A stretch of 26,107 bases of DNA, taken from contig DBUY01000013.1 in the NCBI GenBank assembly GCA_002308435.1, positions 1 to 26,107 on the forward strand, read 5' to 3'. Each line of letters opens with the position of its first letter. The first letter of the stretch is position 1. The notes under the pieces were generated by a model. The model did not search any database. It was not told the DNA's origin and worked only from the letters and a program-made list of their open reading frames with translations. This stretch comes from Proteobacteria bacterium UBA1278 (GTDB lineage: Bacteria; Pseudomonadota; Gammaproteobacteria; Comchoanobacterales; Comchoanobacteraceae). This document shows, piece after piece, positions 7,339-15,024 of the stretch. The translations under genes were made by a program, and so were the position numbers.

Positions 7339-8052
7339 GTGGAAACAGCCATCATCATCCCTGCCCGGTATGGGAGTACCCGGTTAAGCGCGAAAGCATT
7401 ACGACATATTGGTCAAATAACACTGATAGAGCATGTCTGGCGACGTGCCCAGGATGTACCAAATACGGTCGTTTACGTGGCAACAGACCATGATGAAATC
7501 GCCAAAACAGTCTCTGGCTTTGGTGGAGAGGTCTTGATGACATCCCCAACTTGCGAAACAGGTTCAGACCGGGTCGCTGACGCGCTGTCACAACTGCCAT
7601 CTGGGATAAACAATATTGTGAATCTTCAAGGAGACCTGCCTTTCATTAACTCAAAAGAGGTGCTAGACGTATTGAAACCATTAGAAAGTGGGTTTGATGT
7701 CGGTACGTTGGTGGCGTGTATGCCAGACGACAAGCAGCGTAACCCAAGTTTTGTCAAGGCGGTTGTCTCGGTAACCCCAACACCTGGCGTATTGCAGTGT
7801 CATTGGTTCTGTCGAGCCTCACTCCCTTATGGACATCACCACCTTGGCGTCTATGCATATACGCGAGACGCACTCGAAAAGTTTGCTCAACAAAGCCCAC
7901 ATCCCCTCGAGATGCAGGAGCGCCTCGAGCAATTACGTTTTTTAACGCTCGGTTATACCATCGGTGCAGTACTCGTTAACTCTATTGCCATGGAAGTCAA
8001 TACCGAGCAGGATTTAGAGGACGCGCGTGCATATGAAATGCAGTATCAATAG
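7339..8052 (+). CDS. kdsB: 3-deoxy-manno-octulosonate cytidylyltransferase (CMP-Kdo synthetase)
   Basis: Activates Kdo with CTP for lipopolysaccharide inner-core synthesis, which implies a Gram-negative envelope. 237 aa against about 248 in E. coli. The nucleotide-binding start IIIPARYGSTRLSAKAL matches IPARxxSTRLPGKPL (Pro to Ser). Further motifs are ATDHDEIA, TGSDRVADAL, NLQGDLPFI, HLGVYAYTRDAL and LEQLRFL. Start is GTG at 7339 with no strong Shine-Dalgarno. Its position between mnmE and the phosphodiesterase gene is not a usual arrangement. Confidence 0.95.
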   Translation: METAIIIPARYGSTRLSAKALRHIGQITLIEHVWRRAQDVPNTVVYVATDHDEIAKTVSGFGGEVLMTSPTCETGSDRVADALSQLPSGINNIVNLQGDLPFINSKEVLDVLKPLESGFDVGTLVACMPDDKQRNPSFVKAVVSVTPTPGVLQCHWFCRASLPYGHHHLGVYAYTRDALEKFAQQSPHPLEMQERLEQLRFLTLGYTIGAVLVNSIAMEVNTEQDLEDARAYEMQYQ

Positions 8053-8087
8053 CCTTAAAGCAGACACATTTATGAGTTTATGACCAA

Positions 8088-8822
8088 ATGATAGTTCGTA
8101 TTGCCCACCGTGGCGCCAAGCTAGAAGCGCCCGAAAACACCATGTCAGCGTTTACAGCTGCCTTTAACCAGGGCGCAACAAATATTGAGTGCGATGTCCG
8201 TCTCACATCAGATAACGTACCGATTATTATGCATGATGCGACTCTTGAGCGCACCACTAATGGCAATGGACCAGTAGATCAGTGTACCTATCAGACAATC
8301 CAGTCTCTTGATGCAGGCAGCTGGTTCCATGAGGACTTCAAGGGGACTTCAATCCCCCAGCTTTCAGAGCTTTTACGATGGCAAAAACAGTCGGATATTG
8401 CCCTACATCTTGAAATAAAGCCAATGAGTCCGGAGGTGCTTAATGCCGGGTTAGATGTTATTTTGAAACAAGTATATGCACTCGCCAATACGGAGAAGAT
8501 CTTTCTGTTGAGTTTCCAGTATGCAGTCCTGGAGCGTTTACAGGAATTAAACAGCCCTTTGCCAAGGGTGTTAAGTGTTTTTCACTGCCAACAACAAGAC
8601 ATAGAGAATGCAGCAGCAGTGAACTGCCGACAAATCAATAGCAGTTATAATCACGTTTGTCGAAAAAGCATTCAAGATATTCAAGATAGAGGGTTTCAAG
8701 CGGGGGTTTTTACGATCGATCATGGTGCACAAATTCAGGAACTGACGCAATACAACGTCGATGCAGTTTTTATCGACGACATGCGACTACTCAACGAAAA
8801 CACACTATCTCTTGGACGATAA
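8088..8822 (+). CDS. Glycerophosphodiester phosphodiesterase, cytoplasmic UgpQ type
   Basis: Hydrolyses glycerophosphodiesters to glycerol-3-phosphate and an alcohol, in phospholipid turnover. 244 aa without signal peptide, like E. coli UgpQ (247). Catalytic motifs of the GDPD TIM barrel: HRGAKLEAPENT (His7, Arg8), IECDVRLTSD (Glu34, Asp36), MHDATLERTTNGNG (His49), then HLEIKP and a terminal AVFIDD. It starts 35 bp after kdsB and may be cotranscribed. The 250 bp after it contain no gene; they hold small AT palindromes (GTTTAAAC at 8844, ATTTAAAT near 8854) and the mnmG promoter. Confidence 0.93.
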   Translation: MIVRIAHRGAKLEAPENTMSAFTAAFNQGATNIECDVRLTSDNVPIIMHDATLERTTNGNGPVDQCTYQTIQSLDAGSWFHEDFKGTSIPQLSELLRWQKQSDIALHLEIKPMSPEVLNAGLDVILKQVYALANTEKIFLLSFQYAVLERLQELNSPLPRVLSVFHCQQQDIENAAAVNCRQINSSYNHVCRKSIQDIQDRGFQAGVFTIDHGAQIQELTQYNVDAVFIDDMRLLNENTLSLGR

Positions 8823-9017
8823 CAGGTCCAGCATTGCGCTCATGTTTAAACAGTATTTAAATACACCATAGACCGCCTTGTGATACTTTCTGCATAGTTA
8901 ACTACTTAGCTCATTTGTGAATTGACCATGGCCAGCTTGTCGAGTCAGAGCACGATATATCAGCGGAAAAAACAAAAGTGCCATCAGTTGCAGTGTCGAG
9001 GCTTGTGGTTGAAAAAA

Positions 9018-9046
9018 TTGACAAAATGGTTTTTTTTCAATAATAT
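9018..9046 (+). promoter_or_regulatory. Sigma70 promoter for mnmG
   Basis: Perfect TTGACA (9018-9023), a 17-bp spacer containing a T8 run, and TAATAT (9041-9046). The predicted start is near 9053, giving a leader of about 20 nt with GGGGTG (9060-9065) as ribosome binding site before the GTG at 9073. Confidence 0.75.
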
Positions 9047-9072
9047 AGGTGAGTAAATGGGGGTGAAAACAC

Positions 9073-10962
9073 GTGAGAATTGAAGAATATGCGGTGATTG
9101 TTGTCGGCGGGGGCCATGCAGGTTGTGAAGCAGCTGCAGCCGCTAGCCGTATGGGGGCCTCTACCCTACTCTTGACGCACAGCCTGGATACGATTGGCCA
9201 GATGTCCTGTAACCCGGCCATCGGCGGAATCGGCAAAGGCCACATCGTCAAAGAAATCAGTGCGATGGGTGGTATCATGCCTGAGGCTGCAGATCGAGCG
9301 GCTATTCATAAAAGAACGCTGAATGAAAGTAAAGGGGCTGCTGTACAAGCTACCCGAGTACAATGTGATCGTAGCTTATATCGGCAAGCGATGCGGGACT
9401 TGGTTGAAAGAAACCAGTATTTGTCACTGTTTCAACAGCCAGTAAAGGACTTAGTGATCGAAAACCACCGGGTTGTTGGCGTAACAACCGAAATGGGGAT
9501 CACGTTCAGAGCACAGTGTGTCATTTTAACCACAGGTACATTCTTATCAGGCAAGCTGCATATTGGCCGAAGTCAACAGGCTGGTGGAAGAGCTGGAGAC
9601 CAAGCATCTACCGATCTATCTAATTATCTCCGCGCGCATGAGGGCTTTCGATTTGGCCGTTTGAAAACAGGAACACCGCCACGAATCCAGCGTAGCAGTA
9701 TTAACTACACAGCACTTGAAAGCCAACCATCTTCGGGTGGAACCACTGCCTTTGATTTTTGGACCGATACCACCCCCATTCAACAAGTAGACTGCCATAT
9801 CACATATACAAATGAGCAGACCCATGACATTATTCGACAATTTATGGATCAGTCAGCCATATTTAGCGGGGATATTTCAGGTACAGGGCCTCGCTACTGT
9901 CCCTCAGTAGAGGATAAAGTACACCGATTTTCACAACAAAATCGGCACCAAATTTTCATAGAGCCAGAAGGTTTAGGCGTTGATGAAGTCTACCCAAATG
10001 GTATCTCGACGAGTTTACCATATGAAGCGCAACAACAGCTTGTGGCAACAATACCTGGGTTTGAAGCCGCACATATCACACGCCCTGGCTATGCGATAGA
10101 GTATGATTATTTTGATCCACGAGACTTACAGCCTTATCTTGAAAGCAAGCACATCGCTCATCTTTATTTTGCAGGGCAAATTAATGGAACGACTGGTTAT
10201 GAAGAGGCTGCAGCACAAGGCTTACTAGCCGGAATTAATGCAGCACTTACCGCTGCAGGTAAAGAAAACTGGTATCCCTCGCGTGCAGAGTCTTATATTG
10301 GCGTGCTGGTGGATGACCTAGTAAAACTAGGTACCAAAGAGCCTTACCGTATGTTTACCAGTCGAGCGGAACATAGACTGCTGTTACGCGAGGACAATGC
10401 CGATCAGAGACTGAGCGACCGAGCAGAAGCATTGGGCCTTTTAAGCTCCGAGCAGAAAAATCAGTGGCACCATAAAAAGCAGCTCGGGCTCGCCTATCAG
10501 CGCTGGTTATCAGAAACAACCATTCACCCGGAGAGTGCACAGTCAAAAGCATTATTTGATCATCATGGTATTCATCTTGCACGGTCTACCCCCATCAAGC
10601 AGCTGGTTAAGCGACCAGAAGTTGATGCGGCATATCTCATACACATACTGGATGAGCTGCCATGTGACGAACAAGTTATGAGGCAACAAGTGATTGACAT
10701 CAAGTACGAGGGATACATCACTCGACAAGAGGATGAGGTTGCTAAACGGGCGTTACACGAAAAAACAGTCATCCCATCAGACTTCGACTACCAACGCGTC
10801 AAAGGGCTCTCAAATGAAGTCATAGAAAAGCTTGAAGCCACGCGTCCTCACACCATCGGATCTGCTACCCGAATCAGTGGCGTCACACCTGCAGCAATAT
10901 CTATCATCATGGTCTACTTGAAGCGCTACGGGCAGCTCAGCCAGAGTCGAGAAAAAGCCTAA
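9073..10962 (+). CDS. mnmG: tRNA uridine-5-carboxymethylaminomethyl modification enzyme MnmG (GidA)
   Basis: FAD-dependent partner of MnmE in wobble uridine modification. 629 aa, the same as E. coli. FAD fold at the N-terminus (VVGGGHAGCEAAAAASRMG, residues 10-28), then QMSCNPAIGGIGKGH, GTFLSGKLHIG, GRLKTGTPPRI, GPRYCPSVEDKV, PNGISTSLP, FAGQINGTTGYEEAAAQG and LGTKEPYRMFTSRAEHRLLLREDNAD, all canonical. Start is GTG at 9073, supported by GGGGTG eight bases upstream; the ATG at 9057 is out of frame and stops quickly. It has its own promoter and is not next to rsmG, unlike the common mnmG-rsmG-parAB order. Confidence 0.98.
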   Translation: MRIEEYAVIVVGGGHAGCEAAAAASRMGASTLLLTHSLDTIGQMSCNPAIGGIGKGHIVKEISAMGGIMPEAADRAAIHKRTLNESKGAAVQATRVQCDRSLYRQAMRDLVERNQYLSLFQQPVKDLVIENHRVVGVTTEMGITFRAQCVILTTGTFLSGKLHIGRSQQAGGRAGDQASTDLSNYLRAHEGFRFGRLKTGTPPRIQRSSINYTALESQPSSGGTTAFDFWTDTTPIQQVDCHITYTNEQTHDIIRQFMDQSAIFSGDISGTGPRYCPSVEDKVHRFSQQNRHQIFIEPEGLGVDEVYPNGISTSLPYEAQQQLVATIPGFEAAHITRPGYAIEYDYFDPRDLQPYLESKHIAHLYFAGQINGTTGYEEAAAQGLLAGINAALTAAGKENWYPSRAESYIGVLVDDLVKLGTKEPYRMFTSRAEHRLLLREDNADQRLSDRAEALGLLSSEQKNQWHHKKQLGLAYQRWLSETTIHPESAQSKALFDHHGIHLARSTPIKQLVKRPEVDAAYLIHILDELPCDEQVMRQQVIDIKYEGYITRQEDEVAKRALHEKTVIPSDFDYQRVKGLSNEVIEKLEATRPHTIGSATRISGVTPAAISIIMVYLKRYGQLSQSREKA

Positions 10963-10989
10963 TCAACCACCACCTGACAAGAATAAGTG

Positions 10990-11652
10990 CTATCGAAGCG
11001 GATTTTTCCGAGCTAGGTTTTCCTGTAATTGTGCCTGTTCAGCCTTTTCGAAAGAACTTGCATGCGTATGTAGACGTCTGGTTGAAAATAGTGCCATTGC
11101 ATGATCAAAATAAAGGGTATCAATATCTAGTGACAGATGTTTGGATAGGGTTTTTTGGTGATGTATGCGACAGCGCAAAAATTGCTGGCGCAAATCACTG
11201 TGGCATTTTAAAAAGGCGCTAAAGGCGTGATGAAATGCTTCGCATTGCTCCTCCTCGGTCAATATATCAGCGTATAATCTGATTCGTCGCCTCATAAACC
11301 AATCAATATGGATCTTTTTACAATTCAATGGCTGAGAAAAGGCGGCAGTACGCGGTTCCGGCAACATTATGTTCACAAACGCTGGATAAGCGTATAGAGA
11401 CGAAATCAGGCCAAATGGAGTAGGTTCGTGCGCGTAGACTGCACTCAATACATCCGTTAATTCACGCTCATAGCGGATGGCCGCTTTGTAGATATGCTGA
11501 CCCAATAGTATGTTAAACGTCTCTATATCAGCGTTACCAATTTGGCACAAAAACTGCCTTTTAACCATTACCCCAAAGTCAGAGACAATCTGCTGTGACA
11601 GACAACTGTCAACATACTCGGCAACATCAGCGGTATGCGATGCACCAGGCAC
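10990..11652 (-). CDS. Unrecognised 220-aa protein downstream of a DsbA-family gene
   Basis: I do not recognise the family. The frame begins at a GTG (11652) 5 nt after the dsb-like stop, so the two genes are probably cotranscribed; an internal ATG (MVKRQFLC) is an alternative start. No signal peptide or membrane segment is evident. The middle is hydrophobic-aromatic (LYAYPAFVNIMLPEPRTAAF); the C-terminal half is rich in Arg, His and Cys (WFMRRRIRLY, FLRCRIHHQK) and looks helical, ending in a charged coil. The end lies 27 bp from the convergent mnmG stop. Real coding is supported by the length, operon spacing and absence of a better frame opposite. Confidence 0.65.
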   Translation of the reverse strand: MPGASHTADVAEYVDSCLSQQIVSDFGVMVKRQFLCQIGNADIETFNILLGQHIYKAAIRYERELTDVLSAVYAHEPTPFGLISSLYAYPAFVNIMLPEPRTAAFSQPLNCKKIHIDWFMRRRIRLYADILTEEEQCEAFHHAFSAFLKCHSDLRQQFLRCRIHHQKTLSKHLSLDIDTLYFDHAMALFSTRRLHTHASSFEKAEQAQLQENLARKNPLR

Positions 11653-11657
11653 AATGG

Positions 11658-12446
11658 CTAGCTCTGGTATTCTTGAATTTTGACTTCTATCGCCTTTTGG
11701 TCAAGCACATTATCGATGAACTCGACTTTAGTCAGATTGGAATTTGCGATGATCAAAACGGGCGTTCCTTGCACAGCCAGGTTCTGAGCATGTACATAGT
11801 TCTCCCGAATCACTGCATCCAGTGAGTCGGACTGAGCCGCCATATCTTTCTGTTTAAGCCCTGACTGCACTAAGGCTGTATTGACTTTTTCTGTTGTGAT
11901 TGGCTTAGTGAGGCCAGAAAGCTTCTGGTCAAACACATCAAATTTATTCTTCTGTTGAGCCATAGTTGCAGCTTTTGCAGCATATTTAGACTCTGGCCCA
12001 AGAATGGGTAGCTGTTTGATAACAACACGAACATCGCTATTGTTTTTGACAACCTCATCAATGATTAACCGCGCTTTCGAGCAGTATCCACAGCGATAGT
12101 CATTTAAAATAAGAAGGCTTACCTTACCCTGTGGATTACCAATCACCCCATCATTTTTGCTGTAAAAAAGCGTTCGTGCATTTGCAGTCAAGTATTTCTT
12201 GATCTCAGCTTGTTTGGCCTCAGCTTGTTGTTTTTGATAAGCTACTAGCGCATCGTAAACAATCTCAGGGTTTTGCTGTAGTACTTTTTTAACTTGTTCT
12301 GTTGTGACTGAGTCAACTTTTTCTGCTGGTGCACTACTAGAAGCCAACCAGCCCGCATGCGATAAACCACAAGACAACATCATCGTACTTGCGACTAGCG
12401 CTCTCATTTTAAGTCCTTTGATAACCTTGTGACGTATATTCTGCAT
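11658..12446 (-). CDS. Com1-like DsbA-family periplasmic thiol:disulfide protein
   Basis: Likely catalyses disulfide formation or isomerisation in the periplasm. 262 aa: signal peptide (hydrophobic ALVASTMMLSCGLSHA, probable cleavage after Ala31), a coiled N-terminal extension (VTTEQVKKVLQQNPEIV to about 90) typical of the Com1/BdbD-like group, then the thioredoxin fold with active site CGYC (119-122) inside DYRCGYCSKA, and the cis-Pro loop GTPVLI. The ATG at 12446 is favoured by a strong GGAGG six bases upstream; starting at Met14 would shorten the long basic n-region. Transcribed divergently from the zinc-type GTPase gene and followed closely by an unrecognised gene. Confidence 0.88.
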   Translation of the reverse strand: MQNIRHKVIKGLKMRALVASTMMLSCGLSHAGWLASSSAPAEKVDSVTTEQVKKVLQQNPEIVYDALVAYQKQQAEAKQAEIKKYLTANARTLFYSKNDGVIGNPQGKVSLLILNDYRCGYCSKARLIIDEVVKNNSDVRVVIKQLPILGPESKYAAKAATMAQQKNKFDVFDQKLSGLTKPITTEKVNTALVQSGLKQKDMAAQSDSLDAVIRENYVHAQNLAVQGTPVLIIANSNLTKVEFIDNVLDQKAIEVKIQEYQS

Positions 12447-12492
12447 TTCGTGCCTCCATTGTTGCGCATTGGGTGAAACACTCTTTAGTGTT

Positions 12493-12509
12493 GTTATGCA
12501 CAGGATAAC
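12493..12509. other. Palindromic DnaA-box-like element
   Basis: GTTATGCACAGGATAAC contains TTATGCACA (12494-12502), a match to the relaxed DnaA box TTWTNCACA, and is an inverted repeat GTTAT-N7-ATAAC. Sixteen bases (12493-12508) equal the left oriC element at 3263-3278 except for one base. It lies between the dsb-like gene and the GTPase gene. A DnaA site or an operator for the divergent genes are both possible. Confidence 0.4.
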
Positions 12510-12555
12510 TCACAAAGCCGCCGATATACAAGTATTTTAGATTGAAAAATCACAC

Positions 12556-12568
12556 GTTATAGTATAAA
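12556..12568. promoter_or_regulatory. Zur-box-like operator upstream of the COG0523 GTPase gene
   Basis: GTTATAGTATAAA matches 12 of 13 positions of the gammaproteobacterial Zur core GTTATANTATAAC. It overlaps a possible -10 (TATAAA, 12563-12568; a TTGAAA lies at 12542-12547), so repressor binding would block transcription when zinc is plentiful. It starts 33 bp upstream of a gene of a family often controlled by Zur. Confidence 0.6.
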
Positions 12569-12588
12569 GTATCAGTGAGACATATGCC

Positions 12589-13824
12589 GTGAGTGAACGA
12601 ATGAAAACTGCACAAGCAACGATAAAAAAACTGCCCGTCACCGTCTTATCCGGTTTTTTGGGCGCTGGAAAGACAACACTGCTCAATCACATTCTCAACA
12701 ACCGGGAAGGACAACGCGTCGCAGTAATTGTAAATGACATGAGTGAGGTCAATATTGATGCGGGCTTGGTTGAGCGTGGGGGCAGTAGCTTGTCACGAAC
12801 CGAGGAAAAGCTTGTTGAAATGAGTAATGGTTGCATTTGTTGCACACTGCGAGAAGACCTGCTCGAGCAAGTGCGTAGCTTGTCTAATGAGGGACGGTTT
12901 GACTACCTGCTCATTGAAAGCACCGGTATCTCAGAGCCCCTCCCCGTTGCTACCACATTTGACTTTCGTGACGAGCAAGGCAATAGTTTGGCAGATGTTG
13001 CCCAGCTAGATACGATGGTGACTGTTGTTGATGCGGCGAATTTGATTAAGAATTACAGCTCAACTGATTTTATCAGAGACCACGGAGAGAGCTTAGGGGA
13101 GGATGATGAGCGCACACTCGTTGATTTACTGGTTGAGCAAATTGAGTTTGCCAATGTGATTATTGTGAATAAGGTCGACATAGTCACCCCAGATGAGTTA
13201 AAAATTGTGAAAAGCATCATACGCAGTTTAAACGCCAAGGCAAAACTCATCGAGACTACAATGTCACAAGTAAACCTGAAAGAGGTTATTGGAACAGGCC
13301 GATTTAATCTAGAAGAGGCACAGGATCACCCGCTATGGGCACAAGAGTTGAATCATCATCAGGACCATATCCCAGAGACAGAAGAGTATGGTATTAGAAG
13401 CTTCGTCTATCGAGCGCGAGCACCTTTTGATCCTGAAAAAATCCATGCATTTTTCTACCAAGAGTGGCCGGGTATTATCCGATCTAAAGGGTTTTTCTGG
13501 GTGGCAACGCGCCCTGGTTTTGTCGGTGAGGTTTCTCAAGCCGGCCCATTGGTTCGTCATCAAGGGATGGGGCGTTGGTGGGCAGCCGTGCCAAAAGAAC
13601 AATGGCCAGAAGATACTGAGTTCAGGCGCCTACTAAAAGAGGACTGGCACGCTCAGTACGGGGATCGTCGCCAAGAGATTGTCTTCATCGGGCTGGATGC
13701 ACAGATGAACGAGCAAAACATTCGACAGCGACTAGATGCGTGCTTGATGGATGACTATCTTGATAATCCGAGCAAGATCGAACAACTAAAAGACCCCTTC
13801 CCGGCCTGGTTTGAAAGCCAGTAA
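12589..13824 (+). CDS. COG0523/CobW-family GTPase, probable zinc metallochaperone (ZigA/YeiR-like)
   Basis: G3E-family GTPase expected to deliver metal, probably zinc, to client proteins under limitation. 411 aa. P-loop SGFLGAGKTT (21-30), the metal-binding CxCC motif as GCICC (Cys82, 84, 85), Walker B-like LIESTGISEP, G4 motif NKVD, then a linker with several His (HPLWAQELNHHQDH) and a C-terminal CobW_C domain (RAPFDPEKIHAFF onwards). Start is GTG 12589 or ATG 12601 (a GAGTGA stands before the latter). The Zur-like operator upstream supports the zinc role, which remains an inference. A decayed copy of its last 230 bp follows directly. Confidence 0.9.
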   Translation: MSERMKTAQATIKKLPVTVLSGFLGAGKTTLLNHILNNREGQRVAVIVNDMSEVNIDAGLVERGGSSLSRTEEKLVEMSNGCICCTLREDLLEQVRSLSNEGRFDYLLIESTGISEPLPVATTFDFRDEQGNSLADVAQLDTMVTVVDAANLIKNYSSTDFIRDHGESLGEDDERTLVDLLVEQIEFANVIIVNKVDIVTPDELKIVKSIIRSLNAKAKLIETTMSQVNLKEVIGTGRFNLEEAQDHPLWAQELNHHQDHIPETEEYGIRSFVYRARAPFDPEKIHAFFYQEWPGIIRSKGFFWVATRPGFVGEVSQAGPLVRHQGMGRWWAAVPKEQWPEDTEFRRLLKEDWHAQYGDRRQEIVFIGLDAQMNEQNIRQRLDACLMDDYLDNPSKIEQLKDPFPAWFESQ

Positions 13825-14069
13825 CCGTCCTCAGTTTAGGTATTGACTCGAGTAGCGCCTACTAAAAAGGACTGATGAGCTTAGTACGGGGATCGTGTTC
13901 GAGAAATCATCTTCATTGAGCTGGAATGTGCACAGATAGGCGGGAGAATCATTCGACGATGACTAGATCCGTGCTTATGGGTAATTACTTGACAGTCTGA
14001 GCAGGACGAACAACTGAAAAGCCATTTTTCCTGGCTTGGTTCTCAGGTCAGTAACCATCCTCAGTTTAG
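13610..14069 (+). repeat. Tandem duplication of about 230 bp covering the 3' end of the COG0523 gene
   Basis: Unit 1 (13610-13839) is the coding end and 15 bp beyond the stop; unit 2 (13840-14069) follows immediately. Anchors: GCGCCTACTAAAA at 13626 and 13855, AGTACGGGGATCGT at 13655 and 13883, and CAGTAACC[GA]TCCTCAGTTTAG at the two ends. Similarity by eye is about 70-80% with small indels, so the event is old. Confidence 0.85.
13840..14069 (+). pseudogene. Decayed duplicate of the C-terminal end of the COG0523 GTPase
   Basis: Second unit of the tandem duplication. In the frame matching the parent, the reading RLLKKD is followed at once by TGA TGA (13873-13878), and later indels shift the frame, so no protein is made from it. 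It occupies the whole 245-bp gap between the GTPase gene and rpoH, which otherwise holds nothing recognisable. Confidence 0.82.
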
Positions 14070-14939
14070 CTAGTCGTTGGCGCTAAGGTGTGTCCTGAGT
14101 TTGCGCATCGCAGATTGCTCAAGCTGCCGTATTCGCTCAGCCGATACACCATGAGTGTGCGCCAGATCATGCAGTGTCTGTTTCTGCTCGTCGTCAGCCA
14201 ACCAGCGATTTTGGATGATGTCGAGTGAGCGGGCGTCCAGCTGTTGTAAAGCAATCTGGAGCTGGTGTTGGTCATGCTTTTGGCTAGCATTCTGAATATA
14301 GGCATTTTCCGGGCTTAGCTCCGATGGGCTAGCTAAGTATGTCGATGGCGACGCGGGCGATGCTTCACTGTGGTCTAACGGATCAAAACAAACATCACCG
14401 GAGGCAGATATTTTTGCGATCATGTCCTCAACATCTTTCTTGGAAACAGACAAAGACTCGGACAAGTAGCCGATTTCTTCTTGAGTCATGTTGTTTTTCA
14501 TTTGATGTTTTTTGAAAAATAACTTTCGAGCCGCTTTTGTGGTAGCAACTTTAACAATCCGCCAGTTTTTAAGGACAAATTCCTGGATTTCAGATTTAAT
14601 CCAGTGCACAGCAAAGCTCACTAAGCGGACGCCGACAGTTGGGTCGAAGCGCTTCAAGGCTTTCATCAAGCCAATGTTTCCCTCTTGAATAAGGTCCTCG
14701 TGGGATAAGCCGTAACCTAGATAGCCTCGACTGACGTAAACCACAAACCGCAAATGCGACATCACCAGCTGCTTAGCTGCTGTCATGTCCCCTTCTGCAT
14801 GTAGGCGCTCAAGCAGCGAGATTTCTTCTTCTTTTGTCAAAATAGGTATACGCTGGGTCCAATCAATATACGCAGTTAGGTTCCCGACAGGGGCAAGCAT
14901 GTGGGCGGTGTTAATCGCGATAGCCTTGGATTGAGACAT
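14070..14939 (-). CDS. rpoH: RNA polymerase sigma factor RpoH (sigma32, heat shock)
   Basis: Directs RNA polymerase to heat-shock promoters. 289 aa (E. coli 284). LAPVGNLTAYI at the N-terminus, region 2 as SHLRFVVYVSRGYLGYGLSHEDLIQEGNIGLMKAL with VGVRLVSFAVHWIKSEI, the diagnostic RpoH box ARKLFFKKH (137-145), and region 4.2 as HGVSAERIRQLEQSAMRKLR. The linker between regions 3 and 4 is Ser/Pro/Ala-rich (SEASPASPSTYLASPSE). Lies 85 bp downstream of ftsY; the usual ftsE and ftsX between them are absent. No strong Shine-Dalgarno before the ATG at 14939. Confidence 0.97.
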   Translation of the reverse strand: MSQSKAIAINTAHMLAPVGNLTAYIDWTQRIPILTKEEEISLLERLHAEGDMTAAKQLVMSHLRFVVYVSRGYLGYGLSHEDLIQEGNIGLMKALKRFDPTVGVRLVSFAVHWIKSEIQEFVLKNWRIVKVATTKAARKLFFKKHQMKNNMTQEEIGYLSESLSVSKKDVEDMIAKISASGDVCFDPLDHSEASPASPSTYLASPSELSPENAYIQNASQKHDQHQLQIALQQLDARSLDIIQNRWLADDEQKQTLHDLAHTHGVSAERIRQLEQSAMRKLRTHLSAND

Positions 14940-15024
14940 AATGCGGAATTTTACTAATAATCTATTGTGAATTATACCATTATGATCAAAAAATGCAAGT
15001 GATCACATCCAGGATCATACACAA

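Noticed and set aside
9011..9040. A-run / T-run stem around GAAAAAA...TTTTTTTTC as a terminator
   Set aside because: The stem is only A-T pairs and coincides with the -35 and spacer of a good mnmG promoter.
8898..9278. Minus-strand frame of 126 codons before mnmG
   Set aside because: More than half is antisense to the highly conserved start of mnmG and it crosses the mnmG promoter; the translation looks like no protein family.
12084..12136. DnaA-box-like words in the dsb-like gene (GTATCCACA, TGTGGATTA)
   Set aside because: Each has a mismatch and both lie in conserved coding sequence, so codon use explains them.
12473..12480. GTGAAACA, a right half of parS
   Set aside because: Eight bases are expected about once by chance in this window, and the rest of the site does not match.
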